From Cobetia marina (GTDB lineage: Bacteria; Pseudomonadota; Gammaproteobacteria; Pseudomonadales; Halomonadaceae), in assembly GCF_001720485.1 (NCBI RefSeq), contig NZ_CP017114.1, positions 2,356,001-2,420,000 on the forward strand: a stretch of DNA of 64,000 nucleotides. Direction: 5' to 3'. The stretch's first letter is position 1; each line of letters opens with the position of its first letter. Shown one piece after another: positions 8,389-16,498 of this stretch. The notes beneath the pieces were generated by a model. The model was not told the origin of the DNA and did no database searches. It saw only the letters and a program-made list of their open reading frames with translations. The position numbers and the translations under genes are program-made.

Positions 8389-9447
8389 ATGACCACAGCT
8401 TCCTTCATGACTCCTCGCCGCCTTGTAGCTGCCATCTCGATCGCCGCCTGTTCACTGGCCTATGGCATTCAGGCCAATGCGGCGGATCACCCGGGCGTCA
8501 AGATCTACGCGACCGGCGGCACGATAGCGGGCAGTTCAGCCTCCTCCACGGACACCACCAACTACAAATCCGGCAGCATCGGCGTGCAGGCACTGCTGGA
8601 TGCCGTACCGGAACTGGCAGACGTGGCAGAGGTGACGGGCGAGCAGATCGCCAATACCGGCAGCAGCAACATCGATCAGGAAATCCTGCTAAAGCTGTCG
8701 AAATCGATCAATGAGGCGCTGGCCACCGATGCCACACATGGCGTGGTGATAACGCATGGGACCGATACGCTGGAGGAGACCGGCTTCTTCCTGGATCTCA
8801 CGGTCGAAAGCGACAAACCGGTGGTGATGGTGGGTGCCATGCGTCCGGCGACCGCCATCAGTGCCGATGGCCCCTTCAATCTGCTGGAGGCGGTCACGCT
8901 GGCCGCCGATGAAGGCGCGGAGGGTCGTGGGGCGATGATCGTGCTCAACGACCGCATCGGTTCGGCGTATTACACCACCAAGACCAATGCCATCATGATG
9001 GACACCTTCAAGGCGACCGAGCAGGGCTATCTGGGTGCCTTCATCAGCGGCAAGCCGCACTTCTACTACACACCGGCAACCCCGACCGACAAGCCACATT
9101 TTGACGTGACGTCCCTCGATGGCCTGCCCAAGGTCGATATCATCTACGCCCATCAGGACATGGACCCGGCGCTGTTCACCGCGGCACTCGACAATGGCGC
9201 CAAGGGTATCGTGATAGCCGGCAGCGGCAATGGCTCCATTCCGGACACTCTGAAGCCATTGGTGAAGCAGGCGATGGAAGATGGTCTGCCAGTCGTTCGC
9301 AGCACGCGTACCGGCAACGGCATCGTGACGGCCAAGGAAGAAGGTATCGGCAGCGGCGCACTCAACCCTCAGAAAGCGCGCATTCTGCTCTCGCTGGCGC
9401 TGACCGAAACCGATGACATGGACAAGGTACGTAGCTACTTCGAGTGA
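8389..9447 (+). CDS. ansB: Type II (periplasmic) L-asparaginase
   Basis: It hydrolyses L-asparagine to aspartate and ammonia in the periplasm. From the ATG at 8389 it has 352 residues, with a signal peptide (basic TPRRL, hydrophobic core, cleavage near QANA-AD). Both asparaginase signatures are present: the first catalytic threonine in YATGGTIAGS and the second in VVITHGTDTLEETGF, with the supporting lysine region and GAMRPATAISADG. Upstream in-frame ATGs at 8221 and 8272 would bury the signal peptide, so they were rejected. It is monocistronic: a stem precedes it and a strong terminator follows. Some members of this family also act on glutamine. Confidence 0.95.
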   Translation: MTTASFMTPRRLVAAISIAACSLAYGIQANAADHPGVKIYATGGTIAGSSASSTDTTNYKSGSIGVQALLDAVPELADVAEVTGEQIANTGSSNIDQEILLKLSKSINEALATDATHGVVITHGTDTLEETGFFLDLTVESDKPVVMVGAMRPATAISADGPFNLLEAVTLAADEGAEGRGAMIVLNDRIGSAYYTTKTNAIMMDTFKATEQGYLGAFISGKPHFYYTPATPTDKPHFDVTSLDGLPKVDIIYAHQDMDPALFTAALDNGAKGIVIAGSGNGSIPDTLKPLVKQAMEDGLPVVRSTRTGNGIVTAKEEGIGSGALNPQKARILLSLALTETDDMDKVRSYFE

Positions 9448-9489
9448 GCCGGCAGTCAGTGGCATGACGAGACGTGACTGACCCTTCAT

Positions 9490-9523
9490 GCAAAAAGGGA
9501 CTGCCCAGGCAGTCCCTTTTTGC
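9490..9523. terminator. Rho-independent terminator, usable from both sides
   Basis: A 15-bp perfect stem (GCAAAAAGGGACTGC with its complement) encloses the loop CCAG and ends in T5. The A-run on the other arm makes it work for the converging FMN reductase gene as well as for ansB. Confidence 0.92.
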
Positions 9524-9541
9524 TTTTCCACACTCAGTGAT

Positions 9542-10203
9542 TCATTCAGGCGCGTTGCGCTGCGAGGGGCTGCGCGTGAAGGCGCCGGGGCGTTTTTCAC
9601 CCTCTTCACTCTCGTGATAGCGCTTGGCCGCATTCGCCCACCAGGCAAGTTGTTCGAAGGCCCGCTCGAGATAGCCGCTCCATTTCTGGGCATCTTGAGT
9701 CTCGGTGTAGCTGCCGTCCTCATCGAGCACGTCCTGGGCCCGGGGCACGTGGATCATCGCCGAGACCGGCAGGCAGCCCAGCTCCGAGAGGAAGGTGCGC
9801 ATGTTGACCGCCGCCCGCACGCCACCCCACTGTCCTGCGGAATAGGTCGCGATCACCGACGGCTTGTAGGAGTAGAGCGAGCTGCCGAAGTGATTCAGGA
9901 GATTGGCCAACGCCGGACTCATGGAATGGTTGTACTCGGGGCTGACCATCACATAGCCATCCGCCGACTCTATTTCCTGGGCGAGATTGAGCAAGTCCTG
10001 CGGGGCATTGCGTTGTGCATAGGAAAACAGCGGCTTGAAGGGGGCCGAGAGATCGTAATCCAGAGGGTCGATCAACACCGCTTCATGACCACTTTCCTCA
10101 AGCTTGGCCATGCAACATCTGGCGACCCGCTCTCCCAGACGTGCGGGGGATGGGGGGAACTTGTCCGAACCGACCCCAGAAAGACCAGAATCTTGAGCGC
10201 CAT
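9542..10203 (-). pseudogene. NADPH-dependent FMN reductase family, frame broken near the N-terminus
   Basis: The main frame (9542-10111) encodes a flavodoxin-like flavin reductase: SPEYNHSMSPALANLLNHF and STYSAGQWGG-like segments bind FMN and NAD(P)H. The normal N-terminus is missing from that frame but is present in another one. From the ATG at 10203, with AAGGAG upstream, the reading is MALKILVFLGSVRTSS, the classic start of the family. The two frames join at a run of six G (10152-10157). One extra base there would give ...TSSPPSPARLGERVARCCMAKLEES, which matches the family. It is either a sequencing error, a slippage site or a recent pseudogene. Enzymes of this family reduce FMN, quinones or chromate. 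Confidence 0.85.
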
Positions 10204-10879
10204 TGTCAACTCCTTCAAGTGTGTCATGTAAGGTGATTCTGGCAGCGCATCACCCCTGAATCACGCATTCCCACCATGCTCCATTGCCATCTCGGCCGAT
10301 TGGCAGATTGACCACAACCCCCTTCGTGGCATCTCGTGATCGGAAGCGACACATCAGACTCGATGTCTTCGCCATTTTCGCCCGTCACCCAAGGCTAACC
10401 TCGCGAACTCGTGATCCCTCTCGACGAATTCCTCAATAAGAAACGATACGCCACATCACCGTTTCCTCAGCACATCTCCGCCAGCAATGAGCCTTGGGTA
10501 GCGTTATGGCATATTCGAGGTTGCGCCATTTCCTTGCTGACGAGGGACGACGATCCCCCCCGCCACTGGCAAGGCGGAAAGATGGCTCACGATGGATGAC
10601 TGCGTCCGCCGAACCACCCAGAATCATGCCATCAACCCAATTTTCGCGACATTTTTGCCAATGATATCGCCAAATATCCGACCATGCCCTCTTCGCGCTT
10701 CAGTCCTGGCGTGATCCCGCAGGGCAAAGTCTCGCGCAGACCGACATCCGGCTTCCCCCATCATGAACCTGTCATGGCGACGCAACAAACATGCACTAAA
10801 ACTAATAAAGTGCTAGCTTTACCATCCCACAAGCATGAGATATCTCATCCACCTCAGGAAACGAGGAGTCAGCAAGGGA
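10204..10879. other. 676-base intergenic stretch without a supported gene
   Basis: Short frames on both strands here have no ribosome binding site and no family resemblance. The only structure I see is a small inverted repeat, GCACT at 10793-10797 with AGTGC at 10809-10813, in an AT-rich patch that may be the promoter region of the acyltransferase gene that follows. Confidence 0.5.
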
Positions 10880-11599
10880 ATGAAAGACAGTCACGACGTC
10901 GCCGTCATCACGCAGTTCACCTCTTCTTTCACGCATCAGACCCATCGAGAGACGGTGTCATTCTTCGGTCGTCGCCATCCACTTTTCCAGCAGGTCCTCA
11001 AGCTGCGTGACCAACACCATGGTGTCGCCAAGGCATATCTCAAGAAGCACACGGACCACGATGACGTGATCGACAGCAACAGTCAGCATATCTGCCTGAT
11101 GGACACACAGCACGATACCTTGCTGGGCAGCATTCGCATCACACCTGGCGGTCTCGAGTCGCGCACCCTCTTTGACGACAGTGATGTCGTTTCCATCCCA
11201 GAAGGTGCCATCTATGAATTCAGCCGTCTGGTAATGGCCCCGGAGGCCAAACGTTTCGCCCATGGCAATCTGTTGATGGCTGCAGCGGCACGCCATGTGA
11301 AATCCAGAAATGGTGATGGGATTCTGGCGTTGTGCAAGCGCGCCAACATGAAGATCTTCAAGCGCTTCGGTCTGTTGCCGCTTCACGATGCCACGCTAAG
11401 GACAGACAAGCATCTGGGAGAGCTCTACATGGTCTACGCCAGCATGGAGACCATCATGCACACGGCCAGACAGCGCTATGCCTCAGCCCCGACAGCGCCC
11501 CTGACACCTGAATGTCCGACACCCTCTGCCTCACCCGGGTCTGATGGCGGCAGCGACCGTCTTCCCCAATCGTCCCCGGCGAGTGCCAGTCGTCAATGA
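10880..11599 (+). CDS. FeeM/LuxI-like N-acyltransferase (GNAT fold), orphan
   Basis: This protein of about 239 residues resembles N-acyl amino acid synthases of the FeeM type and the related acyl-homoserine lactone synthases. The visible marks are IYEFSRLVMAPEAKR (the E-x-S-R motif of LuxI-like enzymes), LLGSIRITPGG as the central GNAT strand, and KRANMKIFKRFGLLPL near the end of the domain. The last 45 residues are Pro/Ser/Ala-rich and probably disordered. The ATG at 10880 follows GAGGAG by about a dozen bases; an earlier ATG at 10835 has no binding site. No acyl carrier protein, LuxR gene or exporter is nearby. It could make an acylated amino acid or a signal; this is inferred from the fold only. 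Confidence 0.7.
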   Translation: MKDSHDVAVITQFTSSFTHQTHRETVSFFGRRHPLFQQVLKLRDQHHGVAKAYLKKHTDHDDVIDSNSQHICLMDTQHDTLLGSIRITPGGLESRTLFDDSDVVSIPEGAIYEFSRLVMAPEAKRFAHGNLLMAAAARHVKSRNGDGILALCKRANMKIFKRFGLLPLHDATLRTDKHLGELYMVYASMETIMHTARQRYASAPTAPLTPECPTPSASPGSDGGSDRLPQSSPASASRQ

Positions 11600-11733
11600 G
11601 CCCTCCCATTCAAGCTCGGTGCTGCGCTGACATCACCTGCCTGGCCCTGCCAGCCTGAGACGTATCACAGGACGTCCCTGACGGATTCTCCCTGAGCCCT
11701 TGCAGCAGTCGAGGTATTGCACCATCATTGAAT

Positions 11734-11752
11734 GATAATGATTATCATAATC
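11734..11752 (+). promoter_or_regulatory. Fur box
   Basis: GATAATGATTATCATAATC matches the 19-bp Fur consensus at 17 positions. It lies 44 bases before the TPR gene that opens the Ni-SOD cluster. Fur with iron would repress the cluster, so it should be expressed when iron is scarce. Confidence 0.85.
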
Positions 11753-11796
11753 ATGAAGATTGGCATGCTGACGACACCCGGTCACAGGAGGTCCTC

Positions 11797-12216
11797 ATGG
11801 ACCAATGGAAGCGTGAAACCCACTCAGGCAATGCGTTGTTCGAACAGGGCGACTACGTCATGGCAGAGCAGCACTATCTCAGTGCCTGCCACCTGGCAGA
11901 CATCTTTCTGATGCCCGGTGCAGACCCGGAAGGCGGCGTCGCGGCGCTGGTGGTGAGCTATCAGAACCTGGCGGAGCTCTATCGCGCCCAAGGGCAGCAC
12001 CCGCAGGCGATGAGCGCCCTGCAGGCTGCCCATGCCCGCCTCTCCCATGCGCTTTCCGCCCCGGGCCTGTGCCATGCCCACCAGCAAGCCTTGCTGCGCG
12101 GCAGTGGCCAGGTGCGAATGGACATCATGAATACCGTGCAATGGCTGGGCGTCTCTCGTCAGCGGACTTATCGGCCAACCCCCGCGCGTCATGCGGCGAC
12201 GCGGGTCCATCACTGA
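11797..12216 (+). CDS. Small TPR-like protein, first gene of the Fur-controlled Ni-SOD cluster
   Basis: This 139-residue protein has a helical-repeat character. GNALFEQGDYVMAEQHYLSA and SYQNLAELYRAQGQHPQAM have the spacing of tetratricopeptide repeats. It has no signal peptide, so it is probably cytosolic and binds another protein. The start at 11797 has CAGGAGG six bases upstream; the longer frame from 11728 runs through the Fur box and is rejected. Histidines and two cysteines (SACH, GLCHAHQQ) could bind metal. It is followed after 25 bases by the His-rich peptide gene and then sodN. Its function is unknown; a role as a chaperone for nickel loading or for the pro-enzyme is a guess from context. 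Confidence 0.75.
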   Translation: MDQWKRETHSGNALFEQGDYVMAEQHYLSACHLADIFLMPGADPEGGVAALVVSYQNLAELYRAQGQHPQAMSALQAAHARLSHALSAPGLCHAHQQALLRGSGQVRMDIMNTVQWLGVSRQRTYRPTPARHAATRVHH

Positions 12217-12241
12217 TCCTCACCCCCACAGGAGATATGGC

Positions 12242-12451
12242 ATGAAGAAACCCCTCATCGCGAGTGGACTGCTGTTGTTGACCGCCGCCAATACGGCACT
12301 GGCCCACCCGGGACATGACCACAGTGACTGGAGCAGCCCCCTCGTTCACACCCTGTTCTATGGCGCCATCGCAGCCGTCATCGGAACCGCATTCTTTGTC
12401 ATTCGTCAGTCGCGTCACAAACGTCACAACACTCAGCAAAAGGAGGATTGA
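12242..12451 (+). CDS. His-rich single-helix membrane peptide (HupE/UreJ-like N-terminus)
   Basis: This 69-residue protein has a signal peptide (MKKPLIASGLLLLTAANTALA) that would be cut to leave HPGHDHSDW at the new N-terminus. One membrane helix (LFYGAIAAVIGTAFFVI) and a basic His-containing tail (RQSRHKRHN) follow. The mature start resembles that of HupE/UreJ nickel permeases, which also begin after the signal with HPGH-type metal ligands, but the other helices are missing. It probably binds Ni(II) or another metal at the outer face of the membrane. AGGAG precedes the start. It sits directly before sodN, with two bases between stop and start, so a role in metal supply for the dismutase is inferred. 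Confidence 0.7.
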   Translation: MKKPLIASGLLLLTAANTALAHPGHDHSDWSSPLVHTLFYGAIAAVIGTAFFVIRQSRHKRHNTQQKED

Positions 12452-12453
12452 AC

Positions 12454-12954
12454 ATGCTTCATGCCCTGCTCCGCACCGTTGACCGACTGGTCTCACTCCC
12501 TGCGGCCTCCGCGCACTGTGATATTCCCTGCAAGATCTATGACCCGTCCGCTGCGCAGATCGCCGCACTCAGCGTGATCCGCTTCATGGACCTGATCAAT
12601 GAGCTGGGCCAGAAGGACAGCCTGACGCTGGCAGACCAGGCCTTGCTCGCCCGTCTGGTGGAGCAGAAGGAAAGCCACGTCGAGAAAGCCAAGCATGAGA
12701 TCCGCATCATCTGGGGCGACTACATCAAGCAGCCGCAGCGTGACGCCTATCCGGACATCGATGCACTGGTCCACAGCATCATGCTGGCCGGCTCTGCCTG
12801 CAAACAGGGCATCGAGCGGGACAAGGGGGAAAAGCTGCTGACCCTCATCAATGAATTCGCCGCGGCGTTCTGGGATACCAAGGGACTCACCACCTTTACC
12901 GCCATCTGCCCGTATCCGCCGTCTGAAACTGTCGTCTATCCGAAGCTGGATTGA
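12454..12954 (+). CDS. sodN: Nickel superoxide dismutase precursor
   Basis: Ni-SOD converts superoxide to oxygen and hydrogen peroxide. The precursor has 166 residues. A 20-residue leader (ending LPAASA) must be removed to expose the nickel hook HCDIPCKIYDP, where the N-terminal amine and His1 with Cys2 and Cys6 hold the metal. The rest is the four-helix bundle of the family (SVIRFMDLINEL, WGDYIKQP) and ends in the usual CPYPPSETVVYPKL. The ATG at 12454 has AGGAGG seven bases upstream; a TTG two codons earlier is less likely. It is the third gene behind the Fur box at 11734. This fits replacement of an iron enzyme by a nickel enzyme when iron is low. Confidence 0.95.
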   Translation: MLHALLRTVDRLVSLPAASAHCDIPCKIYDPSAAQIAALSVIRFMDLINELGQKDSLTLADQALLARLVEQKESHVEKAKHEIRIIWGDYIKQPQRDAYPDIDALVHSIMLAGSACKQGIERDKGEKLLTLINEFAAAFWDTKGLTTFTAICPYPPSETVVYPKLD

Positions 12955-12982
12955 GGCAACGACATGACGCGCCAAAGAACTG

Positions 12983-13309
12983 ATGAAGAGTGAATTGATC
13001 AAGCGTGAACGGATGCCCATCGGGCTCTATCGCATCAATGGACTCAGCATGTCTCCCGGCCTTGCGCCGGGAGATTATGTCGTCACGCTGAAACGCTGGA
13101 GATCGCGCTATCGCGTCGGGGATATCGTGGTGGCACAGCACCCCCACTTCGGCCGCATCATCAAGCGCATCCGTGAGATACAACCAGACGGCATGCTATG
13201 GCTGGAAGGTACCCATCCGGACAGTGCCTCGACTGAAAAGATGGGCTTGCTGTCTTGTCGGCGAGTCAAAGGGCGAGTGATCCACACCTTCTCTCAAGAC
13301 AATACGTGA
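12983..13309 (+). CDS. sodX: Ni-SOD maturation protease (S26 signal-peptidase-like)
   Basis: This 108-residue protein has the serine/lysine dyad of S26 peptidases. The serine lies in GLSMSPGLAPGDYV and the lysine in GRIIKRIREI. It lacks a membrane anchor and is much shorter than ordinary signal peptidases, which is typical of the Ni-SOD maturation protease that trims the leader to expose His1. It begins 28 bases after sodN and is the last gene of the cluster. The ribosome binding site is poor, and an ATG at 13013 (MPIGLYRINGLSM) is an alternative start. A short open frame of nine codons (12964) precedes it and may help coupling. Confidence 0.9.
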   Translation: MKSELIKRERMPIGLYRINGLSMSPGLAPGDYVVTLKRWRSRYRVGDIVVAQHPHFGRIIKRIREIQPDGMLWLEGTHPDSASTEKMGLLSCRRVKGRVIHTFSQDNT

Positions 13310-13366
13310 GCCTTTCTTTGTCCCTTGCCATGGCTCCCCTGTGATATCCCACCTCTCTGCTCACCC

Positions 13367-15463
13367 TCACACAACCTTCATCAGCCTCAGCGCGTCATAG
13401 ATTGCTGCGTGGGTATTGCGGGTCGCGACGGCATCGCCGATGCGGTAGAGCTGGAACTTGCCGTCTGCTGAGCGCTCGGTGTGCTCTGGACTTGGGCCGT
13501 CTGCAGGCTGGGCGAGTCCTTCGATCAAGGCGTCATAGTCCACTGCCCCGCCATTGCGCGAGTGGGGTTTGAGTTCGAAGTAGAGATCTTCCATCGGGCG
13601 GGCGCCGTAGTTGACGACTACCTGATCGACGATTCGCTGATCCGCGTAGGCACCGGTGCCCTTGCCCTGTGCTACGGCGTCATCCAGATAATCACTGCCG
13701 ATATGGGCGATCAACTGGCCCTCCTCACCGCGCGAGACACCGCCGAGGCGATAGGTCGGCGTGAAGGTGACGGCGAGACGTTGCAGACTGCGCATGTAAG
13801 GCACCAGGTTCATGGCCATGATTTCTGGCGCGAAGGTGCGATCTGGCGTCATCATCTCGAGCCTGGCTCCGGTGTTGGCGATCATCTCGGCGGCCTGGAG
13901 TGCGGCGTGGTCTCCCGCATCATCAAACAGCAGCACGTTGCGGCCAGGCGTGACATGGCCGGAGAGAATGTCCCAGCTGGAGACGACCAGCTCACTGCCG
14001 ACCTGCGGCATGTCTTCCTCGGGGTAGCCGCCCGTGGCGACGATGACCACATCCGGCTGCTCCGCCAGCACGTCATCGGCCTCGGCGAAGACGTTGTAGC
14101 GAATCTCGACGCCCAGCGCCTCGCAGCGACTGATGCGCCAATCGATGATGCCGATCATCTCGCGACGCCGCTCGCTCTGCGCGGTCAGGCGAATCTGGCC
14201 ACCGGGTTGATCCGCCGCTTCCAGCACCACCACCTGATGGCCGCGCTCACCGGCGACACGTGCCGCCTCAAGCCCTGCCGGTCCCGCCCCGATGATCACC
14301 ACCTTCCTGGCGACCTCGGCCGGTGCGATGTCATGCGGCTGCTCCAGTTCACGCCCGGTGGCGGCGTTGTGGATGCAGTAGGCCGATCCGCCCTGATAGA
14401 TGCGATCGAGACAATAGTTGGCCCCGACACAGGGGCGAATATCCTCTTCCTTGCCGGCCAACAGCTTGCGCACGATATGCGGGTCCGCCATGTGGGCACG
14501 CGTCATGCCGACCATGTCGACCTTGCCGGTGGCGATGGCATGGCGCGCGGTGGCGATGTCCTGAATCTTGGCACCATGGAAGGTCGGGAAATCCATCGCC
14601 TCACGAATCTGTCCCGCGAAGTCCAGATGCGGCGCACTGGCCATGCCCTGGATCGGGATGACATCGGTGAGCCCAGCATCAGTATCGATATGGCCACGTA
14701 CCACATTGAGAAAATCGATCTGTCCGCTATCGCGCAGCAGACGCGAGACCGCAAGGCCATCACTGGCATCCAGACCGCCACTCAGGCATTCATCCCCGGT
14801 GTAGCGCACCCCGACGATGAACTCGTTGCCCACCCGGGCACGAATCGCGCTCAACACTTCCATGGTGAAGCGCAGTCGATTCTCGAGACTGCCGCCATAG
14901 GGCCCCTCCAGGGTGTTGGTCAGTGGTGACCAGAACTGATCCATCAGATGCCCGTAGGCCTGCAGCTCGATACCATCAAGACCCGCCGCTTTCATGCGTT
15001 CTGCGGCGTCCGCATAGTCCTGGATCAGGCGCCTGATGTCCCAGTCCTCGACCCGCTTGGGAAAGGCGCGATGAGCCGCCTCGCGACGATGCGACGCCGA
15101 CACGGCAGGTAGCCAGTCGGCCTTGTCCCAACGCGTACGACGCCCCAGGTGGGTGAGCTGGATCATCACTGCGGTACCGTGCTCATGGCAGGCATCGGTC
15201 AGCTCGCTCAGCCAGGGCACCACCTCATCACGCCAGGCGAGAATATTGTTGAACACCGGCGGACTATCTCGGGCGACCGAGGCGGAGCCTGCTGTCATGG
15301 TCAAGGCGATACCGGCGCGCGCACGCTCCTCGTGATAGGCGCGATAACGTGCCTTGGGCATGCCATCTTCGGGATAGGCGGGCTCGTGGGAGGTCATCAT
15401 CAAGCGATTCTTGAGGGTGAGGTGCTTGAGCGTGAACGGTGTGAGCAGCGGATCCTGAGCCAT
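13367..15463 (-). CDS. FMN/FAD-linked N-demethylase (DgcA / stachydrine-demethylase-like, Old Yellow Enzyme family)
   Basis: This 698-residue protein has an N-terminal OYE barrel (PFTLKHLTLKNRLMMTSHEPAY, the active-site IQLTHLGRRT, and GYGGSLENRLRFT-like segments) and a C-terminal nucleotide-binding domain with KVVIIGAGPAGLEAARVAGE. It resembles dimethylglycine or N-methylproline/stachydrine demethylases more than 2,4-dienoyl-CoA reductase. The iron-sulfur loop reads CVGANYC then a distant C; three cysteines are seen, and the second of the usual four is replaced by Ala. It is divergent from a TetR gene with a perfect palindrome between them. A GbdR-like regulator lies far away at 62717. Betaine or proline-betaine catabolism is the likely pathway; the exact substrate is open. 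Confidence 0.8.
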   Translation of the reverse strand: MAQDPLLTPFTLKHLTLKNRLMMTSHEPAYPEDGMPKARYRAYHEERARAGIALTMTAGSASVARDSPPVFNNILAWRDEVVPWLSELTDACHEHGTAVMIQLTHLGRRTRWDKADWLPAVSASHRREAAHRAFPKRVEDWDIRRLIQDYADAAERMKAAGLDGIELQAYGHLMDQFWSPLTNTLEGPYGGSLENRLRFTMEVLSAIRARVGNEFIVGVRYTGDECLSGGLDASDGLAVSRLLRDSGQIDFLNVVRGHIDTDAGLTDVIPIQGMASAPHLDFAGQIREAMDFPTFHGAKIQDIATARHAIATGKVDMVGMTRAHMADPHIVRKLLAGKEEDIRPCVGANYCLDRIYQGGSAYCIHNAATGRELEQPHDIAPAEVARKVVIIGAGPAGLEAARVAGERGHQVVVLEAADQPGGQIRLTAQSERRREMIGIIDWRISRCEALGVEIRYNVFAEADDVLAEQPDVVIVATGGYPEEDMPQVGSELVVSSWDILSGHVTPGRNVLLFDDAGDHAALQAAEMIANTGARLEMMTPDRTFAPEIMAMNLVPYMRSLQRLAVTFTPTYRLGGVSRGEEGQLIAHIGSDYLDDAVAQGKGTGAYADQRIVDQVVVNYGARPMEDLYFELKPHSRNGGAVDYDALIEGLAQPADGPSPEHTERSADGKFQLYRIGDAVATRNTHAAIYDALRLMKVV

Positions 15464-15517
15464 GCGGCCTCCTGAATGTCAGGTCATGAGACATCGTAAA
15501 CAGAGATGCCTTGATCG

Positions 15518-15533
15518 TGTACACATGTGTACA
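15518..15533. promoter_or_regulatory. Perfect 16-bp palindrome, candidate TetR operator
   Basis: TGTACACATGTGTACA is its own reverse complement. It lies 55 bases before the demethylase start and 200 bases before the TetR start, in the shared promoter region. This is the expected place for an operator that represses both genes. Confidence 0.75.
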
Positions 15534-15731
15534 TGAGCTGACTATAGCCCTAGAATCCAGATCGTGCGTCGCTGGAAATGGCGTTCTTGTCCCGCTGGCG
15601 CAGACAGAATCATCGCTGTCGCAGACAGCATGCTCGAGCCACGCCACTCCCCCCCGTACGGGTGTCACGCTTGGACCTTCGAGACCCCGACGACAGCATC
15701 CCCCGCCTGTCAGCCCCTTCAGGAGCCCACC

Positions 15732-16376
15732 ATGTCAGAGACCACCGCCACACGACCCGAGAGTGCGAGCGTCAGAACGGAAGGACGTGGCAAGGCCGAG
15801 GATTGGCTGGAGGCCGCCTATCAGCAGCTGTTGCTCGGTGGCGTGGACTCGGTACGCGTTCTGACGCTGGCCAAGACATTGGGGCTGTCTCGCACTAGCT
15901 TCTACTGGAGCTTCAAGGACCGCGATGCCCTGCTCGCCGCCTTGCTCGCCCGTTGGGATGCCCACAATACCGCCAGGCTGATCGGGCGCTGCGAGCAATA
16001 CGCCGCCACGGTGGTGGAGGCCATGCTCAATGTCTTCGATTGCTGGCTGGATGAGTCGCTGTTCGACTCTCGCTTTGAGCTGGCGATCCGCAACTGGGGC
16101 TTGCAGAACGAGGACGTTGCCGCCGTCGTCGACCAGGCGGATCAGACACGCATTCAGGCACTGACCGCGATGCTGATGCGTCATGGCCAGTCCGAATCCC
16201 AGGCCGATGTCCGAGCGCGCACCATCTACCTGACCCAGATCGGCTACCTCTCGATGCGCACCCGGGAAAGCGTCGCGGAGCGCATCGGGCGCGTCGCTGA
16301 CTATGTGGAAATCTTCGTGGGTGAACCCTGCCAGCCACATGAACTGGCGCGCTTCGCGGCGCGTCATCCAGGCTGA
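15732..16376 (+). CDS. TetR-family transcriptional regulator
   Basis: This 214-residue protein has an N-terminal helix-turn-helix, with VDSVRVLTLAKTLGLSRTSFYWSFKDRDAL as helices 2-4. The C-terminal ligand-binding domain is helical and specific to the protein. The start at 15732 is set by AGGAG six bases upstream; the longer frame from 15564 would cross the promoter. It is divergent from the demethylase at 13367-15463, so it most likely represses that gene and is released by a substrate such as a methylated amino acid. It is followed by a strong hairpin terminator. Confidence 0.9.
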   Translation: MSETTATRPESASVRTEGRGKAEDWLEAAYQQLLLGGVDSVRVLTLAKTLGLSRTSFYWSFKDRDALLAALLARWDAHNTARLIGRCEQYAATVVEAMLNVFDCWLDESLFDSRFELAIRNWGLQNEDVAAVVDQADQTRIQALTAMLMRHGQSESQADVRARTIYLTQIGYLSMRTRESVAERIGRVADYVEIFVGEPCQPHELARFAARHPG

Positions 16377-16404
16377 AGGCGTGTCCACCGCGCGCTTGAT
16401 ACGC

Positions 16405-16443
16405 AGCAGGCCCCCATCGACACATCGTCGATGGGGGCCTGCT
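16405..16443 (+). terminator. Strong hairpin terminator after tetR
   Basis: AGCAGGCCCCCATCGA (16405-16420) pairs perfectly over 16 bases with 16428-16443 around a 7-base loop. The following sequence is not T-rich. Confidence 0.8.
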
Positions 16444-16498
16444 AAACGTGCCATGGCGTCGCGGATTATCCCTCTCGCCCGAGGTGCGCCTATCCGGT

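Noticed and set aside
10411..10599. Small open frames in the gap before the acyltransferase
   Set aside because: They have no binding site, overlap on both strands and show no protein-like features.
13481..14929. Long open frame opposite the demethylase
   Set aside because: It is a reading-frame shadow in GC-rich coding DNA. It has no family resemblance or binding site, and the minus-strand enzyme is clear.
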